From Colius striatus (taxonomy: Eukaryota > Chordata > Aves > Coliiformes > Coliidae), in contig NC_084765.1 of the NCBI RefSeq assembly GCF_028858725.1, forward strand, positions 12,683,001 to 12,747,000: a stretch of 64,000 nt of DNA. Direction: 5' to 3'. Below the pieces are notes generated by a model. It saw nothing but the letters and a program-made list of their open reading frames with translations. It did not search any database and was not told where the DNA came from. A program made the position numbers and the translations under genes. Below, in pieces: positions 34,001 through 48,000 of this stretch (position 1 is the stretch's first letter; each line of letters opens with the position of its first letter).

Positions 34001-36060
34001 GCAAAGTTGATGCAAGCTGCATGCACAGTCCTTAGCGCAGGTGAGAGCTGCGCTGGGGTCTTGCCTGCAGCTGGCGATCTATAGAAAATTTAAATTCAAG
34101 AAGGGTCTTGAATGCATTTCTCAAGAACAGAGCAATTTGCAAGTACTGTATTTCCAACCAGCGAGGCCAAAATTAGGAATAGCTTTTTTGTTGGCTAATT
34201 TCTGTCCTTAAGAGGAAGCTGCTTCCTTTCTCTCCTCATTTAATTCCATTGCTGCTTTGACCTTCACCTGTGTGACTCTCATTGAAATCCTCTCGGGAGG
34301 ATCAGTGTCAGCTCTAATAAGCTGGCTGTCACTTTACACCAAACAGAAAGCAAATGTTTCATTTGTTAAGTGGGCCAGTAGAATACATTGCCTCTTTCTA
34401 CCATCCTTGCTTTTCTTCAAGGGGAAAGTGTTTTACTTTTATGTGACTGAAAGTGCCTAAAGTAGATTCGAAGCTAGAGATTTAAGTCTTGAATGAAGAC
34501 TGTTATGTAAGGCTTTGGTTTATTTATCAGCTGTACTGAAATACGATCAGTGTAACAGCACAGGGTCTGGTTGCTATGAATTTTCTGGTGTTTCCAGTAA
34601 GAAGATAAAGGGTACTCTGTGTAAGGAATGCAATGGGAATTTTTCTTTAGCAAGCAGCACAGGAAGGCACAAGGAAAGTAAGATTATTGCACTAGAGCTC
34701 TTGGCTGCTACTGCAGGGTGCAACACTGCTTCTTGTTGGGACTTTTGCCATGACTTGATTGTGAGCAGGACAGCTTTTCTCTTTCATAGCTTCTGTTTAT
34801 TTATTGCTCCCCTTTCAGTGCTGTTTTGTGCTGACAAGAGCAGCCTGTGCTCCTCTATCAGCTTGCCCAGGTGGGTTACATTTACACTAATAAGCTTGGA
34901 AAGTATTTGAAAGTGAGTGCTGACGAGAGTACTTCTTTTTCTGTGCTTTTTATGGAGGAGTTGGTCTTTGGGGTTTGAGTTCAGCAGTTTATGGAGAGCT
35001 GTTTTTCAATGATGTTTGACAAACATAAAATTAGTGCTTGTCACTGATCATAGTGAAGAGCAGTTTAAAGCAGGTAAACAAGGTAGTAGCTTTAGCAGGT
35101 GAGAGAAAGGACGTAGCTCTTTTCTCCTGTGAACCTGGAACTTGTACAAGGTTGATTCTTCTGTGGGTTTTTATTCTTAAGCTGAAACCAAGCCTGTAGA
35201 TGGAGCTAGATGATGATGGTGCATCTTCATCCTCAGGCTCTGCAGTGAAACTTATGAAAACAGCCCTTCTTCTCACATAAGGTAAGGCTCCTTAGTGATG
35301 CTCTTGAGGGTACTGGCTGCTTAGCTCTTGGGGCAGCTGAGAATCTTCCTGCTCAATATCATTTGGAAGTATTTCTACAGTGGTACAGTAATACCCCACA
35401 GATAATCCCTCATAAGCTCTACAAACTTCTGAGTCACTGCTGTACCACAGGAACCTTGGCCAACAGAGGCTAAGGGACAGCAAGCTGCTTAGTGCACATT
35501 ACAGAAGGCTGCTCTAGCTTTATTCTAAAGATCATCTTTTCACCTCCCTGGCTGGGGAAGTGGGGAGGGTAGCTTGTATCTTTTTTTTCCAGGCACTTAG
35601 TTTGTCTTTATCTTGTGGTCTATATGAGCTAGAGACTCGGGGCCAAAATACCTCTTTGTTAGCATCCTGATTTATGCTCCAAACTGAGTGCAGTAGCTGA
35701 AATAGATATCTAGAAGACTGATTTCAAGATATTTTACTCTAGTTATGTCTCTTATATACTGTTTGGCAGTCTGACTCAACTTTGAAACTGCATGTCTGTC
35801 TTCTATGCAGGTATCTCTCAATAAATCCAAAAAGATGTTGAAAATAGCAGTCCCAGAACCCCATGCTCACCCCTGCTCTGCAATGAGCATGCCTAATGAG
35901 AAAGAAATGGTTCTGCTTTTGTGGGTTGTTTTCTAGATTCAGTGTTGATTTTTTTTTCTTGTATAACTGATGGATGTGTTTCTAAGGCTGTGGCTTGCAT
36001 CTAATATTTAGTAGCGGTGTGGGGTTTTTTTGATTCACTTCACTCCTCTCCACCTCCCCT

Positions 36061-36088
36061 CCCCCCCCCCCCCCCCCCAAAAAAAAAA
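36061..36088 (+). repeat. Poly-C followed by poly-A tract
   Basis: Eighteen C residues (preceded by CCACCTCCCCT) followed immediately by ten A residues. The complementary strand is a G18 run, able to form a G-quadruplex, and the C run could form an i-motif. The length in an assembly is likely to be error-prone. Confidence 0.9.
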
Positions 36089-39000
36089 GAAAGCAAATAC
36101 CCACAAATATAGTCTACCTAATCATTAGGGAAAAAAAACTCACCAAAACTTCTAGGCCTGGCAAAAATTCATCCCCAGCCAAGTGGCCATTAAGCTGTGC
36201 AGCTTTGAATAATTGACTTTTACAACAATGTCTTACTCGTAGCTTCTCAGGTAAATGGTGCTAGGGCCCACAGAATAATTGTCTGGTCAAGCTCCTGCTG
36301 AGGTGGGCACCACAGCTGTGGTAATGAGCCAAAACTTTTAAAAAAAAAGAAAAATAGATGGTTTCATTTTAAAGTGATCCAGGATTTGGTTTGTGTAAAT
36401 AAAAGCATTTATATAAACATGTGACCACACAAACGTATATACAGAAACAACTGATAATTAGCCTTTAACATATGTAGACAATGGGCATCTTTCAGCATAT
36501 TTTACTTACAAATAAACCTGGATAAACAAAGATTCTTTCATGGTTAAATCTCATCATGATAAAAAAGTAGACGTGATAGCCTTGGTGTAATTTCTTGCTA
36601 TGGTATTTGGCAAATAGACAACACATGCTTCAAAAGATGGTTCAAACTTTCTCTTTGATAAAATTTGGTTCATGTCACTTCCCATGGATGTGAACACAGC
36701 TACTAGTTAGGAAAAGAAATGTTCCCTTGAGTTGGTACAAGGCACCTGTCTGAGGCTTTGGAAACAGTTTATTCAGTATGCTCCAAGAGTACTGAAACTG
36801 GGCAACTGAGCACTTGTTAATGCTTAAACAAATATGATTTATGTACTCCAATTTTTTCAGAAATATAGGTCTCCTCCTCAGAGATTATCTTGATCTGGAT
36901 TTATGGCTTTCTCATCTTCTCATCCAGGGTATTTTTGTAACATTCAAGATATAAAACATCAGTATCCTCAAATTATCTCATTTAAAATATTTTCAGTTTT
37001 CTTAGCTGGAACACTGCCTTACTCTTGTCATTCAAACTAGGCTTTCTACAATCAGTTGTGACAAGGCCTGTGACAGAGTTGTGACAAATGCCTTTCTCTG
37101 TTCCATGTGTTAAGATTTAACTGATTTAGTAACTTTAAGACTGCATTTCCCTCCCTTAGCTGTGTTCCTCAGAAATGTGATGTTGATTGACAACCATAGC
37201 AGTCACTAAATGTGACAACCCTGAATGTCCTGTTGCACCACCTGTGCAAAAAAGTAGGGCTGTTGGGGGCTTAGTTACCACAAGAAAACAGATAAAACCA
37301 AACCCCAATTGTCTGGACAATCAACATCAGGTTCTTTGGCGAAGAAATGGAAATCATGCTGTTTTGTAAAGTCCAAACTGCTTTTTTGAAATTAATAATG
37401 TCTCCTGAAACTGGAATAAGTCTTAAATATGCATCCAGGTAAAGTGTTCTCTACAAATGGTGAGGCAATTAACTAGCTCTGAAGTGTAAAATTTGAAGAA
37501 AAATCTTACACCTCCTGAACCTGTTTAACTTTGAAAGTTAAACTGTCAGTGTGTGGTTGTGATTACACGTGACATGTGTGAACCTATGTTTGCACTTGCA
37601 AGCTGCAACTGAGGTTTTATAGCTAGAGATGCAAATTTGTGTTGATTCCCACTTAGAGGTTAGTTTTCTGTGCTTTGAAAGGTGGAGTAAATTTCTGATT
37701 TGTTTTTTGTTCTGCTCAGTCAGACATAGATGTGCACATTTGCTGGTTTTGGGAGGAGAGTGGATTTTTTTTTTTAAAGAAAGGAAGCTTGGCTCATAAT
37801 TACCATAGGAGTGGAAATGTGTTCTTGAGTGTGTGCTCTGAGTAATACAGCCAATACCTGTGACAGCTCCTTTCACTCAAACAGCAGGTGCTGTAAATTC
37901 CTTTGTGATAGTCTTCTCTTGAGTGTATAAAGCTGCCCTCTCCCCCACTTCCTTTCTCTAAGCCCCTCCCATATCAGCTTTCCCTTTCTATCTCTAAATG
38001 TCCACAAGCCCCCACTGTCTGACAATCTACAAAAGTGTACAGCTTCCCAGGGAGACCTTCAGAATAGCCATGTACAATGAAGATTATCTCATGTTGGACC
38101 TGTTCAGTTCTAGCGAAAGTTAGGATTTAGACAGTTATTTTCATAATATCCTGTAGGACTCGACACATGCTACAGAAAGGTCAAGGATGAAATAGGCTTG
38201 GGTACTATGAACAGGTCCAAAATGATGTAGCACTAAATTGTAGCGCCAGTAAGTGTTTTGTTGGTGCTGAAGGGTGGCAATGTGACAAAAATAGTGGTTT
38301 TGTTTTGGTCTGAGCATCGTGTTGATTGTTTTATACAGATGGGAAATAAGAGAGAGGATATGCTGTAAATTGCCTGGAATACTATGAAGACCTTTGCCAG
38401 CCTGTTAGTTTTGCTTGTTTATAATAAAGTACAAAAAAGGCAAAACAGTTTTGTTGTTGTGAACGTGCCACTGCTACACTGTGTTTTTAAACAAAAATAG
38501 GACAAATACTCAAAATAGGGAGGACAGAGATGTCACTTCTTTCTCAATTTTATCACTTAAATTTCTAATGCTTCTGGATCCTCCATAATCCCTTCATGAT
38601 GATGGGTGGAAATCAAACCACCGTTTTAATTTTTATGCTGATCTGAGTATGAGAACAATCCACATGAGGTTCAACAAAGACTGAAAAAACACTGATTGTC
38701 ACATTGGGCACTATAATTACAACACGGTTCCCCGTCCCAACTCAAGTCAAAGGTGGAAGGATGCTTTCTGGATCAATGTGAAGGATTACCTGCTTTGCTA
38801 CTGTAGTAACAGACAGAAGAGTTTGCATTCTTTACAAAGTAGCTTAATTAAATTTTCTTTAGAGAATTAAAACAGAAAAGAAAACAAAAAACTTTTCTGG
38901 AGATGGAAGAAACAGCAGGACTTCAGACTCCTATAAATTCCTTTCTAAAATTATCCTCATAAACTGCATAAAGTAAACACTATTTTTGTCTTCTTTTTAT

Positions 39001-42000
39001 TTGTAGCTGATAATGGGAATAGCAGATATCCATCCTGTAGTGCTCAAAATGGTCTGTCATTCTGTCCCTCATCAAAAACTCCTATGTGCTGAAAAATGAC
39101 GTTGTGACAGGACGTGATCCAGATAATATTGTTTGATTTAAGAATATTCCTTTTCTTCTCTTGATTTCTTGGGGGTTTCCATGGATAAACATGCAGTCTA
39201 AACAAGGTGCTTGGAGAACATGCATTTTTCTAGTGTGAAGTTGTTTCACAAACACCCAGTGGCAGATTTTGGAGCTATTTCTGTGGACAGGCTGGCAATT
39301 GTGCCTAAAAGACAGTGTGGGTAATAGTTTGGGGTTAATCAAGTTCTCTGTACCTTGTTCTCCTTCATGGTTTCTGCCTTTATGATCCAGGTTGGCAGCT
39401 CTTGCACCTAATGGTATATCATATGAGATAATTTCAGTTTCTCTCATGAGTGTTACAATTTTTGAACACAGCTAGCCAGATGGAATAATTCACATGAATC
39501 TTGTTATTTATGTTCAGCAGAATTTTATTTGCTGTTGTCAAAACCTGAGCATGAGAAGCTAGTCACAAAAATAACATTAAATAAAACTTGTTATAAACAA
39601 AACCAACCCATTGTTTTGCACTGCATATCTCTGTACCAGTTTGCTAAAGGGAGACTACACTTCATCAGGCTTAGAAAATAGAAACATGAAATTAATTGGA
39701 TCTATTTCTATGGAAAATAAAGGAGACAATTCTTATTGCATGAATAAATTGTTCCTTTATAATATTGTTTTGCACTATTATTGCTTCAAGTACCATTTCT
39801 GTAGTGTCCTAATGAAAGGCCTCTGTAACAGCTAGCACACTGGGTACGGAAAAGGCTTAAAAGTCCCAATTCCTTTAGAAAGCAAATACAGTGGGTCAGA
39901 AAGGAGAGGAGAAGGGGAAAAAAGAGTAAGGAGCTAGAACTCATTATTTTGAGTAAGAACAGGGAACTAGCCAGGGAAGAAATGTCCTTATAAAAGGATA
40001 ATATGGAAGGATTTTTTTTTTTCACACTACTTCAAGTTTTCTTTGTTAAAAATGTATTCAATTTGTCTAGAGCTTTTTCCAATTTAAAATACTTTGTGTC
40101 CCCCTCCCCCGTTGCCCCGCCCCAGGCCTAGGCACCTCCAAAATACATTGCAGGAATGGGCACAGGGGTAATTGGTTTGAAGAAAATGAGAAGGAGTTGT
40201 AAAAGAGGGAATAATGTTGCTAAAGAAGGAATAATGCTGCTTGAAGGAAGGACCTGACCCATCATGGTGCTGAAAGTATTCTTCCAGCTTTCAGGTTGTA
40301 GTAATTCAATTGCTTTATTAGTTATTATATACACTAAATATAAGTAACTATAACTTCAGATTTTTGAGAAATAATGAAGTGCAACTTTATGTGCCAAATC
40401 AATCTTCTCATTACTTGTTACAAACTTGATTCCATAAACAAAATGCCCATCAGTGGAGATGAGATCATATCTTAAATACGAGGCAAAGTGTCAGGTCTTT
40501 GTAAAGCAATGCCTGCCTCCCTTTCACCTGCCTGCTTGCTGCTACTTTGGGAAAGAAAATTTCGAATTGAGTTGGATCTTGTTCCTTTTTTTTTTAATTT
40601 TTTGTTCCCCTCATCCAAAAGTGCCAGCTCTCCAGAGAAAGCACAAAGGACACAGACCAGGGATACTTGTTCTTTAACTCAGTCTGATTCATTGAGGCTG
40701 AGCTGCTTCGTGATTTCCAGTAAAAACAAACCCAGCGCCTTTGACAAAGTATTTTTATTTTGATTGCTGTGAAGCTTAATTACCTCAAACTGGGGCCAGC
40801 CTTTGTTCTGTCTTGTGGTTAAGTGACTCTGGCATTTAGGATAGCTTGCAATTACTGTGCAAACTACTGTTTTTCCATTTCAGAAGTTACCATTTCTCCA
40901 TGCTCACTGCATTATCTAAGATACCACAATTATGTGCGTCATCAGAAAGAGGAAATAGCTGTGGCACGTCTCATGCTGTGGTGTGGTGAGCATGGGGAAG
41001 TGTATTTTAGGGGTTTCTGTGATACTGATTTTCTGCAGCCAAGTTTTCATAAGTGTCTGAAGAGACAATTTCATTCATTGCACACACTTTAATGCCTTTT
41101 CTAGGAAGACTTTAGATTAACTATTAATTTTGAAATGATTTATATATATAAGAAGTTAAATGTGATGTAAACTATAACAAAACAAACTAAGTGGCTACCC
41201 CAAGTCTTGCTTAGTCAGAGGCATGCATGAGAACAGGATCCAGGAGCCAAGAAGGACCAGTATCTTTTTCTAAGGAAGCAGTAGTCTCAAACATTGAAAT
41301 TAAACCAGATGTGCAAGGAACCCACTTCCTAGAGTAACTGCTAAACCAGCACATTAGTCATGCCAGACCTGGGAAAACTGTGTTGTGTTGGTATTTGTTT
41401 GTTCTGCTTTGCACTTTGGCTTCCTGGAATTTATAGAGTTCAAACTCAAATATATGCTACCTAAAAGCAAAGGAAGAGTAATAGCCATATCTTACCTTTT
41501 TTTTTTTGTCAGGGGTTTGCTATTTATTTTTCAGGCAATACAGAATCTGTGTATGACACACTGCAAGTGGGAAGACAGGAGTCTTGTCATTGTCTGATCT
41601 CTGATACGCTGGGCGTTGTGGAACTAAGGGATATTTACAGATGGATTTGGTTGTGTAAGATCCGCTGCATAGATAGATGCAATTTTAACCTTACACAAGA
41701 GGTGTATAAATTCTTCAGCCTTTTGCCAGTGAATTAACTAGGGATGTTGAAAAGTTATGTCAGTCTCCTTTGCCAGAATTTGTGGGGGAGGACTACTTGT
41801 AAGGGCTTTTAAGTGTGATGACTTTCTACTCTTGTGGAGCTAATCTGAGAAGCTATTTTTTTTTAATAGGAGATGAGCTTTGCATAGAGGTGTTGATAGG
41901 TGGCTCTAGAAATGTAGTACAACATCACTGCTCTTTGGTTTATTTTTATAGTGTTAACAGAGATGTAACAATAACCATTTTCAAACACTGATAGTTTGAT

Positions 42001-45000
42001 GTACTGGGATGGCCAAAGACTTCAGCTCTTCTTTTAGTTCTTTCATGACAGAGCCTTTCATGGCTTCGGGACAGCTGTTAAACACTTGCTTCATTCCACA
42101 TAAAGGGCAGAATCAGCTGTGTTTATTGTTGAACAATTGTTAAACAATTTAGTGTGGATTTGGAGAAGACACAAAAAGCAGCAGGAAAATAAAACCCTGA
42201 AGCTTGGCTGTGACCATTGTTCAGCAGCCCATCTAATATAGGAAGTCTTGTCTCTTCCTTGTGTCCTTTGGAGTTCAGGGCGTGCCTGTCTTGGATTCAG
42301 TCCCATGTCTGTAGTGTTTTCATGATGTGCCTACCGTTCTATGGTTCTATGATTGTCCTGGTCTGTTCTGTGGTTTTGCACATGCTTGTGTCCAGCCTTG
42401 TGGAGGGGTGACTGGAACCCTTTTCTGGATCACCAACACTACCAAAAACCTTCCCTCCCAAGACCAAATGCAGTATTTTATGTGTCTCCTGCTGTAATAA
42501 ATAAGGCATTAAACTGAGTTTTTATTTTGTCTGAGTGGTGGTTTTAATATTGCATTAGCACCCTGTGTGCCTGTCAATATTAATGAGGAAAACAGGACAC
42601 AACTTAACACTAAAGTCATTATAAAATACAAGTTGCTTTGAGAGAGGGGAGAGTTTCAAATTTAGTGTTCTGAAAATTCATTTGTAATAATATATATGTT
42701 TCAATGAAAAACAGTTAAATTGGAAGTGATTTCTTAATGTATTTATAAAAATAAAGGAGGACTGGTTAACAGAGAAGTTACTAATAAAATTATGGAAAGG
42801 TTGTGTAGTAGAAATCTGTTAACCCTGAGTGAAAGAAGATTCAGTCTGTAGATGTATCTGTAATATCTTTAATCTGTTGGATGCTTAAAAGCTTTCTTAG
42901 AGCCACCTGAAAATTTTATGTTTAATATACCAGACACTTTTGTGCTTAAGTTCATAGGTTTTACAGTAACTTTACTTGTCTGAGGAGTGTGGTACCAGGG
43001 AGGCCAGAAGCCTCCAAGATGTTACTAATAAAGTCAGTTATTGCCTTTCTGTACACAGCATGCATGGAATGAACAAAGTACCTCTCTGCCTTCTGCTTTC
43101 TGACGTCTGCCGAGCAAAAAAGAGGAATTAATTTCATCTAGCCAAAGAAGTAGCTTTGCCCACTCTCATACCCATTTTAAACTAAAAGAAGATAGATGTG
43201 GCTCTTGATGTGGCTTTCATTCAATGATAGCTATGTGCAGTTCCTCCTTGGACTGTGAGCACTGTGTTGTAGTATTGCCTTAAAATACTGTACAAATGGA
43301 TGAAAACTGCTATACAGATATATTAAAATATAAACAAACAGTGAGAGAACTTTTGGGATGATATGATTTGTCCATATTATATTTTGTTATTTCTTCAGAA
43401 ATAACAGAAGTGATGCATATTAGAAAAGGACTTTGAACTTTACTTGAACACAGCATTTAACCAAACTTCAGTGCAAGCTAAGTGACAGGAATCCATTATA
43501 ATTCAGTACTGGTCAATACTACTATACTGCAGTCCTTGTTTATGGCATGAAAAAAACAGGTGTTGCCAAAAGAAGCTTAATATATTGCTATAAAAACTGT
43601 TAGGCATTGTTGTAAGTAATTGTTGTAAGTTTGCTACAGTGCTGTTGCAGAAGAGTAAAGTCTACACTTAATGGTGTCACTAGAAGTTATAAGCAGTAAT
43701 ATCATTAGATCAAAAACAAGGTCTGGGTTTAACTTTAATGTTGCAGTATCAAAATAGCATTCTCTAGTCTGACAAACCTTTGGTGACGAAAAGAAGTACT
43801 TGTGCTGACAAGAAGGCAATAAGTTCCCTTAATAAATTTTCACAATAGTGGACAGTTTGTATTTATTCCGGATAGCACTTATCACTCCTTTGAGATGTGG
43901 TCATGGGGTGAAACTCTCTTTGAGCATTGCAGTGCCAGTAGCTACAGTGGAAATGCTGTCCCCCATCTGAAGGATCTGTGGTTTCTAATGATATGTGAAA
44001 GAAAACATTTCTTCTGGGGTAGTTAAATGAATTTACCAATATATACCAATCTGGAATTTCATGACCAAATGGACTGATGCTAGTCTATGCACTTGCAGTA
44101 CGTTTGAAGCTCCTAGGAAGTATTGGACTGCTGCATTTTAAGTCCCATGTCTGCAGTAAGTACATTTCACTTCCAAATTGCCAGAGCTGCTCTATTGTAG
44201 GATAGAGCTACACTTGGTTTGCCAGTGTCACCAATACATGCCACATGACCATCAATGTTGGGATGTTTCATGTATTGACAGGCTTATTGTGTGTTGGGAG
44301 ATCCCAGATCAATGGAAGGATTCTGTGCACAATAAATTACTGATTTATACATGAGGAACTTAGTCCTGCCTGGGTTTTGGATTTTTGTTCCAAGGTCAAG
44401 ATGAATAATTATAGTGGGTTGGTACTAGAACCTGGGAATTTCTGGTGATGTCTGTAAGCTGATATCAGAGAGATGCTTGTGTATGCAGACAAAGCTTATG
44501 CTAAGCTGTTTTTAGTTGAAAGGGTGTGAGACAATCTCATATACTTCCATCTGTACTTTTTTTTCCTGAGTAACCTGTCTTTCTACTGGTAGTGTGTGTT
44601 TTTATTTTTTATGTTCAAAATACCCGTTTGTGCAAATAATTTCTATTTAGGATAATATTTCAGAGGATCAGGGGCTGAATCATGAAATGGCAGATGCTTG
44701 TCAGCCACCATGCTACATCATCCCCACAGTGTACTGACATTTCATTCGTTAAAGTATTGTTCTCCTGACAGACACACAGCCCTAACTTTTATCTGAGTTT
44801 GAGTGCATTTTGTCATACTATATTCAACTTTTTATTCATAAGATCCTTCCCACTCACTTGCTATTTTTTCTGCATTAACCTATATAGTCATTTGCAAGAC
44901 TATCATAATTATGTATGTTGGTACAAATTTTCATTACAACACATCTGAAAACTTGTTTGCTACTTGTTGTGTTTCTACCATGAAAGCTGTGGAAGTCTGT

Positions 45001-48000
45001 ACAACGTACTGCTGTGTCTCTTATTTTATCATTTGAAGTAGATTGCCAACTACAATCTGTGTATATTTGATTTGTTTAAAGTGTTGGCCAAATTTTCACA
45101 TTTTAGAGTTATTCAATTTACCCTAATGGTCTTTAACTAAGAGTTATGTTCACACAATGGAGGATAAAATAGACTGATTTTTTTTTTCTCAGACCTATTA
45201 AATTTGTGAACTTGAGTTCCCATCCAATCCAGAAAATACAGGTTTCTGAGTGCACCCCATATACCTGTCCAATCTGGCAAGAAGGAGCGAGATTTGTTGA
45301 GGCTACTGGAAAATGAGGGACTAGCATAAAGCAAGAAATGATGAGAGGAATGTGATTATTTCTAATATAAAGTGATTGGAGGGCCAGACAACTAGCCATT
45401 GTCCAAATGACATCACGTCAAAAGCTTAACTGTTAGGCAGCTCAGAGGAAGTGTCTTCTGCATGTACTGAGTAACAGCACTTTGCTAGATAATACACTGC
45501 AGTTGTTTCCTTCTTGGAGCTTGAAGGGAAAATAAAATTTTCAGATGCTGTAGTTTTGGTCTTGACTTTTTAATATAATACATCCCACCTCCTCTGTCTT
45601 GCACAAAACCCCATCAAACCTAAGGCCTAATGTATTTAAGGACATATTTTATAGTTAAGCACTATTAAAGGGCCTAATACATACCCTCAGCGTGGACATA
45701 GACCACATAGCAGCACTGAGAAATCTGTATTGAAAGTTATTCTACTGTGCTCAATATGAAGGGCAATCCATGGAAGTCTTATTTTGGTGTAGCTTAGAGA
45801 CTAAAGAGGCAGGACAGAGAGGCAACTGAAAGGGAAGAATAGCCCTCTGCTATTTAATTTTTTTCAGTAGAATGGAACATAAGCCTTTAGTCCAGCAAAG
45901 CAGAAACTTGCTTGATTTGACAAAGAGCATGATCAAATCTTAATGAAATAAATTGGCCCTAAACATATGTTCTGCATCTTCCTGGCATTCAGCATTTTGC
46001 TGAATGGGGTTGCAAGTGACTCACTGGGCTGCGTGAGAAGGAGGGACAGAATTAGGCTGGTACTCTAAGCGCAAAACTGTGTCTGTCCAGAAAAGTGTAT
46101 CACTTCAAATGAACTACCAAGGGCAACTGCTGCCAAGTAGCCCTTAAGGTAGATGTCCTCTGCAGCCATTCCCTACTAAGCACTAAAATTGTTTCTAGTC
46201 TAAGCATTGTACTTGGGGCATATTCTTTTCAATATCGTTCTTACTGAAGCTTCTGTACCAGATTTCTCTTTAATTTCAAGAGCTAGGCCAAAGGTTTAGA
46301 AACCACTTTTACTCTATGCATTTAAATGGAGAAACTGCAGCTGTGCTTAGGTGGCCCATGCTCCAAGCCCCAGGGTGTTTGGAGAGGTTAAAGGCGAGTG
46401 CTGAAGGACAGTGCAACCAATTTCAGCTAAGCTGCTTGTGAATCTTCACTGAGAAGTGCTGAGGTTGCTGGCCTTAATGTAGCAAAGCACTTAAGCAGGT
46501 GTCAGGTTTTTTACATGTGAGGTTTTTCATTTTGGTTCCTATGAACATCTTTAAGTACTTTGCTGGATCGGGATCCTGGCAGGACTGAAACTCCAGATGT
46601 CTTTGCACATAAGCAGCGTAAGTTAAAGCAAGAATTTCTTTGCAACTTTTCCTTAAATTATGTAACATAGATACATTGCTTCCATTTTGATTGTTCTTGC
46701 TTCTTCTCATGCTTGAAAGAGTTTACTGTTTGGGTTTTTTTAAATAATATTGAATATTCTACATTCTCTTGCAATTAGACATGCAAATATGTTTAAAGTG
46801 TTTGAAAAATACCCCACAAAAATAAACCCCATAAGAACTGCAAAACAAACACACAGAAAATACTCCTCTTCCAGAGCTTTGAAGCTGTCTGTAGAATTAC
46901 AGTTTTGTCAAATTAAGTCATTACAGAGAAAGAATTGTATTCTGGCCTGCAAAAAGAGATGTGAATTTGAGAGCTATGTTTGCACTTAGCATGAAGTAAA
47001 AGATAAAGCACATCTAGCCACAGCTGAGCTTGTACTTTTCCTTTGAAACAGAATACGTTCAGGTAAGAACTCACAGCTAACAGCAAACCATCATAAATGA
47101 TGTATTAGTTATACTAGAAAATGAGTGCTGTTGAGGTTGATTCTGCTTCTGTTTCATGATTGCATTACACACCCCTCTGGTAGTACTATTTGCTTTTGTA
47201 AAGTTGCTTCATGCTGTTTTTATATGCTATTGAAGAAGGGACTGGGAGGCTGGCTGACAAATACTGTATGTAATTAATTTTTGAAAAGGTGTAAATTGTT
47301 AGCATAAAGTAGCTAAATTAAATGCTAATAACTATAAAATGATTTATCAGTATAGAACAGTATTTTCCTTCTGGCTGATGAGAAGAAAGCTGAAGCAAGG
47401 CTGGGAGAGCTGTCATGATTGAGACAGCAGGAGCTGGACTGCACTTGCCCAGTTTGTGCTGTTGTATCTTGTAGGTTTCCTGTTGTTCTAAAACAGTTTT
47501 TTACACGTTGATTGAAGATCTCCTTTGGCCTGAAGGGAGGGAGAATCTGGCAGATTTTTTCAGTGTAGAGGGAAACTGTTCAGACAGAGGGGTCTTGTTC
47601 CAGCTTTATGTGCTCTGTCTTCCCAGCTAATGAGACTGTCCAACATAAATGGACTTCAGCAGTTTCCAGTATTGAAAACTGGGTCAAGGAAGAAACAAAA
47701 AAGGATATGAGTTCAGAAAGAATTTTATCTAATTAAAAAAATAAAATCTTTCTAACATTTAGGTGCTGATCTTTTGGAAATGAGCACTATTACTGCTGTT
47801 CCTCCAACCAGAAGGATGTAAACTTGTAATTCCAAAAGCATACCCAGTAAATTGGAGCCCAAAAATATATGAGTTGCTTCAATTACATCATGGACCTCAC
47901 TACTATTTTGAGGTTGCATAGATTTTCAAAAAGACTGAATTGGCTCCTTCATTTCTCTTCTGAAAATGCCATTTTGATAACAAAATGTGATCTCAGCTTT

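Noticed and set aside
34515-34910. 131-codon plus-strand frame
   Set aside because: Begins with a TTG rather than ATG in the sequence, and has no domain, splice context or codon bias suggesting a gene.
42335-42355. GTTCTATGGTTCTATGATTG resembling a CR1 3' terminus
   Set aside because: Upstream sequence shows no CR1 3' UTR similarity, so a chance match or an unidentifiable relic.
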